Below, piece after piece: positions 33,946 through 40,249 of a DNA stretch of 40,249 nucleotides (position 1 is the stretch's first letter; each line of letters begins with the position of its first letter). A program made the translations under genes and the position numbers. The notes under the pieces are model-generated. The model ran no database searches and was not told the origin of the DNA. It was given only the letters and a program-made list of their open reading frames with translations. Source of the DNA: Bacteroidota bacterium (lineage in GTDB: Bacteria; Bacteroidota; Bacteroidia; UKL13-3); contig CANNQU010000027.1 in NCBI GenBank assembly GCA_947507965.1, positions 1 to 40,249 of the forward strand, written 5' to 3'.

Positions 33946-35439
33946 ATGATTTATACAATTATTACAATCTATTCGCTTTTAATGGTTTTCATATTGTGCT
34001 TTGCCTTTATTCAAGCGCATTTAATTTACCATTATCTAAAAGCCCATCGCAATAAACGATATCAGGAACCGGAAGAGCTAACCATCTTCCCACACGTTAC
34101 CATCCAATTGCCAATTTATAATGAACTCTATGTAGTGGAAGGCTTACTCGAAGATTGTTCTAAAATTGATTACCCAAAAGACAAATTCGAGATTCAGGTG
34201 TTGGATGATAGCACCGACGAAACAGTGGAACTCATTGCAAACAAGGTTGCCGAAATACAAAAAAGGGGAATTGATATCGTACATATTCGACGTGGTTCAC
34301 GCGAAGGATATAAAGCAGGAGCGTTGAAATATGGAATGCAAATATGCAAAGGCGAATTCATTGCCATTTTTGATGCTGACTTTTTACCGGAACCCAATTT
34401 CCTTAAACGAACCATACAACAATTTGACCACGAGAATATCGGTTTAATTCAAACTCGATGGGACCATATCAATCGTAACTATTCAAGACTTACCAAATCG
34501 CAAGCTTTCGGATTGGATGCTCATTTTACGGTGGAGCAAACAGGGCGCAATAGTGGAGGTTATTTCATGAACTTTAACGGCACCAGTGGCATTTGGCGTA
34601 AAAGCTGTATTGAAGATGCGGGCGGATGGCAAAGTGATACGATTACCGAAGACATGGACCTGAGTTTCAGGGCTCAGCTAAAAGGCTGGAAATTTAAATA
34701 CCTGGAAGAAGTAGCTAGTCCGAGTGAATTGCCCGTTACTATGGATGCTTGGAAAAGCCAACAATATCGTTGGAATAAAGGTAGTGCCGAAACAACAAAG
34801 AAAATTCTTGGTAAAGTTTATGCCTCTAATATTCCTTTGTCACACAAAATGCACGCTACATTTCATCTATTAGGTAACTTTAATTTTGTATGCGTCATCA
34901 GTACAGCCATTTTAAGCGTACCTCTTTTATATGTAAAAGCCAAACACCCCGAATTGAGGTGGTTTTTCGAATTAGCCAGTATTTGTGTCATCGGGTTTTT
35001 CATCTTAGGCATGTTTTATTGGATAAGCAATAAACGACAAAGCATACACCGTGAAGTAAATGCGTTGGAATTTTTCGTCGATTTTATCGTCTTTTTAAGT
35101 ACGGCCATGGGAATGAGTTTACATAACTCCCTTGCCTTCATGTCGGGCATTCTCGGATTTAAATCGGCTTTTGTTCGAACCCCGAAGTTTCATTTACTAA
35201 AAGGCAGCAGAGACTGGCAAACCAATAAATATGTAAAAATAAATATCAAGCCGGTAACCATTTTAGAACTCGCAGCGGTGGCTTATTTTGGTTATGCCTT
35301 ATACCTTGCATTTACACTTAACGATTATGGTTTATTTCCATTTCATCTGATGTTGTTTTTTGGGTTTGCGTATGTGGTATATTTCACGTTCGAAGAAAGC
35401 TTTGAATGGGGCTTTTTCAGAAAATCGAAAAATACCTAA
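33946..35439 (+). CDS. Processive family 2 glycosyltransferase (cellulose-synthase-like)
   Basis: The 497-residue membrane protein starts with one transmembrane segment, then a GT-A domain with the D,D,D,QxxRW set of processive enzymes: VLDDSTDET, FDADFLPE, ITEDMDLSFRAQLKG and SQQYRWNKG. About four further membrane segments follow (from about 315 to the C-terminus). Enzymes of this layout polymerise and extrude beta-glycans such as cellulose, or act on glycolipids. There is no PilZ domain and no bcsB/bcsC neighbour, so cellulose itself is not implied. A UDP-glucuronate decarboxylase lies two genes downstream. Confidence 0.92.
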   Translation: MIYTIITIYSLLMVFILCFAFIQAHLIYHYLKAHRNKRYQEPEELTIFPHVTIQLPIYNELYVVEGLLEDCSKIDYPKDKFEIQVLDDSTDETVELIANKVAEIQKRGIDIVHIRRGSREGYKAGALKYGMQICKGEFIAIFDADFLPEPNFLKRTIQQFDHENIGLIQTRWDHINRNYSRLTKSQAFGLDAHFTVEQTGRNSGGYFMNFNGTSGIWRKSCIEDAGGWQSDTITEDMDLSFRAQLKGWKFKYLEEVASPSELPVTMDAWKSQQYRWNKGSAETTKKILGKVYASNIPLSHKMHATFHLLGNFNFVCVISTAILSVPLLYVKAKHPELRWFFELASICVIGFFILGMFYWISNKRQSIHREVNALEFFVDFIVFLSTAMGMSLHNSLAFMSGILGFKSAFVRTPKFHLLKGSRDWQTNKYVKINIKPVTILELAAVAYFGYALYLAFTLNDYGLFPFHLMLFFGFAYVVYFTFEESFEWGFFRKSKNT

Positions 35440-35517
35440 CCTATTTCTATTGATATTTCAGCTATTCAACTTCTTTAGATTTAATTATTTCACGTCATCA
35501 TTTCATGGAAATATTCG

Positions 35518-35525
35518 TATTTTCG
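35518..35525 (+). promoter_or_regulatory. Probable -7 element (TTCG variant) of sucD
   Basis: TATTTTCG matches TAnnTTCG and ends 21 bases before the sucD ATG. The sequence between the GT2 stop and this box shows no terminator. Confidence 0.4.
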
Positions 35526-35546
35526 CGCCCTAAAAAAAATTAAATC

Positions 35547-36425
35547 ATGTCTGTTTTAGTTAATACATCCTCGAAAATCTTAGTGCAGGGTTTTACCGGT
35601 ACGGAAGGCACTTTTCATGCCACGCAAATGATAGAATATGGCACTAACGTGGTTGGGGGAGTAACCCCGGGTAAAGGCGGACAGAAACATCTCGATAAAC
35701 CCGTTTTTAATACCGTGGCCGATGCGGTACAAACTACGGGTGCCAATGTGAGCATCATCTTTGTTCCCCCTATGTTTGCAGCAGATGCCATAATGGAAGC
35801 AGCAGATGCGGGTATTGCTTTGGTGGTATGTATTACCGAAGGAATACCGGTGCAGGACATGGTAAAAGTAAAAGAATATTTGAACCGAAAAAACACTCGT
35901 CTTATCGGCCCCAATTGCCCGGGAGTAATTACCAGTGATGAGTGCAAAGTTGGAATTATGCCAGGCTTTATATTTAAAAAAGGTCGTATTGGAATCGTCT
36001 CAAAATCAGGCACGCTTACTTATGAAGCGGCCGATCAGGTGGTGAAAGCAGGACTTGGAATTTCTACCGCCATTGGTATTGGAGGTGACCCTATTATTGG
36101 AACTACCACAAAAGAAGCTATTGAACTATTTATGAACGATAGTGAAACCGACGCCATCATTATGATTGGTGAAATTGGTGGGGGGATGGAAGCAGAGGCC
36201 GCTCGATGGATCAAAGAAAACAATAAGAAACCTGTGGTAGGCTTCATCGCCGGACAAACGGCACCTGCCGGACGACGTATGGGACATGCCGGTGCTATCG
36301 TTGGCGGGGCAGATGATACCGCAGCTGCAAAAATGAAAATTATGAGAGAATGTGGAATAACCGTATGCGAATCGCCGGCAATATTAGGTGAAACAGTAGC
36401 AAAATTATTGTCGCAAACTGCGTAA
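35547..36425 (+). CDS. sucD: Succinate--CoA ligase, alpha subunit
   Basis: The 292-residue protein is a full-length SucD. It has the CoA-binding start [33 protein letters not shown], the phospho-transfer segment with GHAGAIVGG (the histidine near residue 250 is the phosphorylated one), and [13 protein letters not shown]. Together with SucC it makes succinyl-CoA in the TCA cycle with nucleotide triphosphate. The sucC partner is not adjacent, as is common in Bacteroidota. Confidence 0.97.
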   Translation: MSVLVNTSSKILVQGFTGTEGTFHATQMIEYGTNVVGGVTPGKGGQKHLDKPVFNTVADAVQTTGANVSIIFVPPMFAADAIMEAADAGIALVVCITEGIPVQDMVKVKEYLNRKNTRLIGPNCPGVITSDECKVGIMPGFIFKKGRIGIVSKSGTLTYEAADQVVKAGLGISTAIGIGGDPIIGTTTKEAIELFMNDSETDAIIMIGEIGGGMEAEAARWIKENNKKPVVGFIAGQTAPAGRRMGHAGAIVGGADDTAAAKMKIMRECGITVCESPAILGETVAKLLSQTA

Positions 36426-36442
36426 ATAATCGTTGGCTATTT

Positions 36443-36499
36443 ATTACACCGTACTCCTCGGGGTGATGTAATATACCGAAGGTTGATCGTAGGTGTAAT
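36443..36499 (+). repeat. Inverted repeat after sucD
   Basis: ATTACACC (36443-36450) and GGTGTAAT (36492-36499) are perfectly complementary with 41 bases between, and an inner TGTAAT (36466-36471) can also pair with the left arm. No T run follows, so it is not a standard terminator. It might be a folded 3' region or leader of the next gene, or chance. Confidence 0.3.
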
Positions 36500-36564
36500 G
36501 GCACTTTCTAAATTCTTAAAATGTGAAATCTAACGAGTAACCCACCACCTTAATCGTTCTGTTT

Positions 36565-37545
36565 ATGAAACTACAAAAAAGAATATTAATAACCGGCGGC
36601 GCCGGCTTTCTAGGTTCTCATCTTTGCGACCGGTTTATTAAAGAAGGTTATCATGTGATTGCAATGGATAATTTAATCACTGGCGATATCAAAAATATTG
36701 AGCACCTCTTTCATTTGCCTAATTTCGAATTCTACCATCATGATGTAAGTAAATTTGTTTACGTACCTGGAGAACTGGATTACATTTTACATTTTGCCTC
36801 TCCGGCATCACCTATCGATTACCTGAAAATACCCATTCAAACGTTAAAGGTTGGTTCACTTGGAATTCACAACTGCTTAGGATTAGCAAAAGCGAAACAA
36901 GCTCGTTTGTTGATCGCCTCCACCAGTGAGGTTTACGGCGACCCCAAAGTACATCCACAAAATGAAGATTATTGGGGCAATGTAAACCCTATTGGCCCTC
37001 GTGGCGTATACGATGAAGCCAAACGATTTCAGGAAGCGATGACGATGGCATACCATACCTATCATAACCTGGAAACCCGCATCGTACGTATATTTAACAC
37101 CTATGGCCCTCGTATGCGCCTCAACGATGGACGAGCCTTGCCCGCATTTATCGGACAAGCTTTGCGTGGAGAAGATTTAACCGTTTTTGGGGATGGCTCT
37201 CAAACCCGTTCGTTCTGCTATGTTGATGATTTAATTGAAGGTATTTATCGTTTGCTCCTAAGCAACTATGCCTTTCCTATAAATATTGGCAACCCCGACG
37301 AAATAAGCCTGAAAGACTTTGCCGAAGAAGTGATAAAGCTAACCGGTACCAAACAAAAGATAATATATCAGCCGCTGCCGATTGACGATCCGAAACAACG
37401 TAAACCAGATATTACGAAAGCAAAAGACATATTGGATTGGGAACCAAAAGTAAGCCGTGAAGAAGGATTAAAAAAAACCTACGAATACTTTAAAAGCTTG
37501 CCCAAAGAAGAATGGTTTAAGCAACCGAAGTTTCATGACCAATAA
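36565..37545 (+). CDS. uxs: UDP-glucuronate decarboxylase (UDP-xylose synthase), SDR family
   Basis: The 326-residue SDR protein has the NAD motif [10 protein letters not shown], the Thr/Ser-Tyr-Lys active-site set with STSEVYGDP and [11 protein letters not shown], and [14 protein letters not shown] with the substrate-binding arginine. The sequence [20 protein letters not shown] is characteristic of UDP-glucuronate decarboxylases that convert UDP-glucuronate to UDP-xylose. The product feeds envelope glycans. The gene lies about 140 bases after sucD and about 1.1 kb after the GT2 glycosyltransferase. Confidence 0.93.
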   Translation: MKLQKRILITGGAGFLGSHLCDRFIKEGYHVIAMDNLITGDIKNIEHLFHLPNFEFYHHDVSKFVYVPGELDYILHFASPASPIDYLKIPIQTLKVGSLGIHNCLGLAKAKQARLLIASTSEVYGDPKVHPQNEDYWGNVNPIGPRGVYDEAKRFQEAMTMAYHTYHNLETRIVRIFNTYGPRMRLNDGRALPAFIGQALRGEDLTVFGDGSQTRSFCYVDDLIEGIYRLLLSNYAFPINIGNPDEISLKDFAEEVIKLTGTKQKIIYQPLPIDDPKQRKPDITKAKDILDWEPKVSREEGLKKTYEYFKSLPKEEWFKQPKFHDQ

Positions 37546-37618
37546 TTGGGCGATGGTGCTTTAACGTTTTATGATGGAGCAGTTAATTCATGATTTTTTT
37601 TATTGAAATCAATTTCGG

Positions 37619-37626
37619 TAACTTCG
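37619..37626 (+). promoter_or_regulatory. Probable -7 element (TTCG variant) of the DUF2339 gene
   Basis: TAACTTCG matches TAnnTTCG and ends 24 bases before the ATG at 37651. A T-rich tract (37594-37601) lies about 20 bases upstream of it. Confidence 0.35.
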
Positions 37627-37650
37627 CCATAATCAAAATGGAATAATCCT

Positions 37651-40110
37651 ATGGCAGCTCTAATCATCTTAGTTCTTTTTATCGTTGGTGCTTTATTGAT
37701 AATTCCGATTATTCTTGCATCAAAAACAAGCTCCCGATTAGAGCAGTTATCAAGACAACTGTTTACCTTTGAGAAAAAACTCGATGATGTAATCTCGAAG
37801 AATATAGTGCCCGATTTTACTCAAGAAAAGCAACCCGATCCTATAATAAAGGAAGCTCCAAAGGATCCATCGAATGTGCCCATGGAGCAGCAAGAAGTGG
37901 CCATTAATCCTCCAACCTTGGAGATGGTGGTGGAGGAGAAACAAATCGTATTGGAAAAAGTTTCGGAAATAGTGGAACCCGAAACATTTGAAGCAATAAT
38001 ATTCCCGCCCAAGATGCCATTCACTCCTTCCGAAACCTGGTGGGAGAAATTCAATAAGAAAAATCCCGACCTTGAAAAGTTCATCGGAGAGAATTTGATA
38101 AACAAAATAGGCATCACAGTACTCGTCCTCGGTATTGCCTTCTTTGTGAAATATGCCATTGATAAGGCTTGGATAAATGAATATGCACGTGTTGGGATTG
38201 GTGTATTAGCTGGATGCGTGGTATTGCTTTTTGCTCATCGGCTTCAACATCAGTTTAAATCGTTTAGTTCGGTGCTCGTTGCAGGAGCCATTGCCATATT
38301 TTACTTCACCATTACCATTGGCTTCCAGGAATATCAAATTTTCACCCAACCTATTGCCTTTACCATAATGGTAGGCATTACCACGTTTAGTGTGTTTATT
38401 TCACTCTTGTATAATCGGCAAGAGTTGGCCGTGATCTCGCTAATCGGTGGGTTTGCTGCCCCTTTCATGGTTAGTACAGGAGAAGGAAATTATAAAGTAT
38501 TGTTTTCTTATATCTTAATTTTGGATTTTGGAATGCTCGTTTTGTCTTTCTTACGCCAATGGAAGATGGTACATCTTCTGGCCTTTATCTTTACCATCGT
38601 TCTTTATGGCGGTTGGTTTTTTAATACGGTGAACAGCCAAGCAAACCCTCCTTACTACGGAGCCTTCCTTTTTGCGTCCTTATTTTATCTCCTGTTTTTC
38701 ACTACGGCAATAATCAATAGTATCCAAACGAAAAACCCATTCACTTCTTTTGAGCTCTCTCGTATTCTAATTCTAAACTTTTTATTCTGCAGTGTTGGAC
38801 TTACTATTTTTTCTAATTATCACGTGGAATTAAAAGGTTCTTTTATTATTGGGCTCTCTACTTTTAATTTTATCGCTGCCTGGATTTTATACCGGAAATT
38901 TAACGCCGATAAATCGCTTATCTATTTATTAATCGGACTCACCCTTACCTATGCTACACTTGCGGCTCCTGTTCAGTTAAATGGAAATTATATCACCTTG
39001 TTTTGGGCCGCAGAATCGGTGTTGTTACTCTGGCTTTCACAACGTTCGGAATTCGTCATCTTTAGATTCGCTTCGGTTATCGTAAATGTTTTGATGATGA
39101 TTAGCCTGGTGATGGATTGGCAGCAAATTTATGGGGAGAATGTATCCGAAAAACTCTCCATTGTTTTCAATAAAGGCTTTATTACTTCCATTATTAGTCT
39201 AGCATCTTTCCTCTCTCTAATTGCTTTGTTACGTCGCGAAAATTCGGAGTTCAACTATTGGGGCCTTACCCTAAACACCACTTTTTATCGAGAAGCATTG
39301 ATTTTTTTCGCCTTCATCACAGCCTATCTAACAGGAATATTGGAATTCAAGTATCAACTCCATGCGGCTGAGCTTAACGCTATTCTGATAAATATGATCA
39401 TCGCATGTTATCATCTTGTATTTAGTGCCATTATAATTCACTATATTTTAAGCAGGAAATCTGAAACGAAAAATATTCTTGCCTTTGTACTTGCACTGTG
39501 TAATTTCTTTCTATTCTTCATTTACATCAATCAACTGCCATTTGACCAGCTAAAAGCAACCATTGGCAATGCTAATTCGCAAACGATTGGATTCCTTGTC
39601 CATTATATATCCATCACCGCCTTCTGTTTTAGTGCGTTGCAACTACTTAATTTTATTCTAAATCAGGATAGGTTCGATGATAAAGCCAAAAAATACAGCT
39701 ATTGGATTATCGCATTTATTGTTGTTTATCTCTGTAGTAGCGAATTGTTGCTTCATGTGCTAACGTTCTCCCACCGTTATTATTCGGTTAATACCGATGG
39801 AGTAGCCGAATTATCCCTCAACAGCTATTATCAATTACAAACTCAAACTTCAAAAATCGGCTTCCCGATATTATGGGGGAGTATCGCTTTTGTTTTTATT
39901 GCCATTGGCATGAAGAAACAAATTAAGGAGCTTCGAATTTTATCGCTAACCCTTTTGGCTTTAACGTTGATAAAACTGTTTGTTTACGACATTAAAAATG
40001 CATCTGAGGCAGGCAAAATTATTGCCTTTATTTTATTGGGCGTTTTGCTTCTGGTGATGTCGTTTATGTATCAAAAAATAAAAGCAATTATAATGGATGA
40101 TGAGAAATAA
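37651..40110 (+). CDS. DUF2339 multi-pass membrane protein
   Basis: The 819-residue protein has an N-terminal membrane segment (MAALIILVLFIVGALLIIPIIL), a probable coiled coil (SSRLEQLSRQLFTFEKKLDDV), an acidic/proline-rich linker to about residue 125 and then roughly two dozen membrane segments. The part ENLINKIGITVLVLGIAFFVKYAID is the family mark of DUF2339, whose function is unknown. Its end overlaps the start of the following DUF3999-like gene by 11 bases. The pair of DUF2339 and DUF3999 genes is a common arrangement and suggests a joint membrane/periplasm complex. Confidence 0.9.
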   Translation: MAALIILVLFIVGALLIIPIILASKTSSRLEQLSRQLFTFEKKLDDVISKNIVPDFTQEKQPDPIIKEAPKDPSNVPMEQQEVAINPPTLEMVVEEKQIVLEKVSEIVEPETFEAIIFPPKMPFTPSETWWEKFNKKNPDLEKFIGENLINKIGITVLVLGIAFFVKYAIDKAWINEYARVGIGVLAGCVVLLFAHRLQHQFKSFSSVLVAGAIAIFYFTITIGFQEYQIFTQPIAFTIMVGITTFSVFISLLYNRQELAVISLIGGFAAPFMVSTGEGNYKVLFSYILILDFGMLVLSFLRQWKMVHLLAFIFTIVLYGGWFFNTVNSQANPPYYGAFLFASLFYLLFFTTAIINSIQTKNPFTSFELSRILILNFLFCSVGLTIFSNYHVELKGSFIIGLSTFNFIAAWILYRKFNADKSLIYLLIGLTLTYATLAAPVQLNGNYITLFWAAESVLLLWLSQRSEFVIFRFASVIVNVLMMISLVMDWQQIYGENVSEKLSIVFNKGFITSIISLASFLSLIALLRRENSEFNYWGLTLNTTFYREALIFFAFITAYLTGILEFKYQLHAAELNAILINMIIACYHLVFSAIIIHYILSRKSETKNILAFVLALCNFFLFFIYINQLPFDQLKATIGNANSQTIGFLVHYISITAFCFSALQLLNFILNQDRFDDKAKKYSYWIIAFIVVYLCSSELLLHVLTFSHRYYSVNTDGVAELSLNSYYQLQTQTSKIGFPILWGSIAFVFIAIGMKKQIKELRILSLTLLALTLIKLFVYDIKNASEAGKIIAFILLGVLLLVMSFMYQKIKAIIMDDEK

Positions 40111-40249
40111 TGTTTTACCGTTTTCGATTTTTATACTATTGACTTTTATTTGTTTTTTAGCTTGCTCCCAAAGTTTTTCTTATGAAACTCACGTGCAGAA
40201 AATAACGGAAAGTGGATGGCATAGCATTGTTTTAACTCCGGAGGTGATC
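40100..40249 (+). CDS. N-terminus of a DUF3999-like lipoprotein (partial)
   Basis: ATG 40100 starts a frame that is open to the end of the window (50 codons). It encodes a hydrophobic signal (VLPFSIFILLTFICFLAC) with a lipobox-like LAC followed by a polar start (SQSFSYETHVQKITESGW). The segment SGWHSIVLTPEVI resembles the beginning of DUF3999 proteins, the usual neighbour of DUF2339. The overlap of 11 bases with the DUF2339 gene supports cotranslation. The rest lies outside the window. Confidence 0.6.
   Translation, partial: MRNNVLPFSIFILLTFICFLACSQSFSYETHVQKITESGWHSIVLTPEVI

Overview
The window looks like a chromosomal segment from a member of the Bacteroidota, probably a Chitinophagales/Sphingobacteriales-like lineage (this rank is a guess). 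Grounds: several promoters match the Bacteroidota -7 element TAnnTTTG rather than sigma-70 boxes; there are type IX secretion (T9SS) features (type A and type B C-terminal sorting domains and a C25 gingipain-like PorU-type protease); and there are families largely confined to the phylum (IPExxxVDY, DUF4476, UpxY-like NusG paralog, the MSYQAVIR-type N-terminal domain). Base composition is AT-rich and coding density high. I saw no IS elements, tRNAs, rRNAs or CRISPR arrays.

Layout. 1-840: end of a possible upstream gene, then rplU-rpmA closed by a strong terminator. 1160-3865: purM-hflX-hypothetical operon. 3869-4681 (-): DUF4476 protein. 4877-7314: ABC exporter plus CpsB/YwqE-type PHP phosphatase. 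7355-9961 (-): DUF3108 protein, then rlmI-like methyltransferase and IPExxxVDY protein. 9962-10719: a long non-coding stretch with tandem CRP/FNR-like palindromes, a possible promoter and a 30-codon hydrophobic mini-ORF. 10720-13082: two overlapping genes for exported proteins, a small T9SS type A cargo and a collagen-repeat fibre protein. 13432-16044: a large double AAA+ ATPase with a duplicated N-terminal domain. 16077-19581: CoA-binding protein (-), yidC, histidine phosphatase (-), NusG paralog. 19780-23448: a 1222-residue T9SS type B surface protein with PKD-like repeats. 23508-25316: DUF2797 protein and a GT9 glycosyltransferase. 25342-27488 (-): saccharopine-reductase-like enzyme and radC. 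27612-33240 (-): giant PorU-like C25 protease and a small Lys/Ala-rich secreted protein. 33357-40249: thioesterase, processive GT2 glycosyltransferase, sucD, UDP-glucuronate decarboxylase, DUF2339 membrane protein and the start of a DUF3999-like lipoprotein.

How the genes fit together. Much of the window is housekeeping (ribosome, purine synthesis, TCA cycle, membrane insertion). The rest concerns the cell envelope: secreted or surface proteins (10720, 11214, 19780), a protease of the family that processes T9SS cargo (27612), and sugar-polymer functions (ABC/PHP pair, GT9, GT2, UDP-xylose synthesis, NusG paralog). The least explained items are the double AAA+ protein, the 9962-10719 regulatory region and the collagen/T9SS gene pair. 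No obvious multi-gene defence or mobile system was found.
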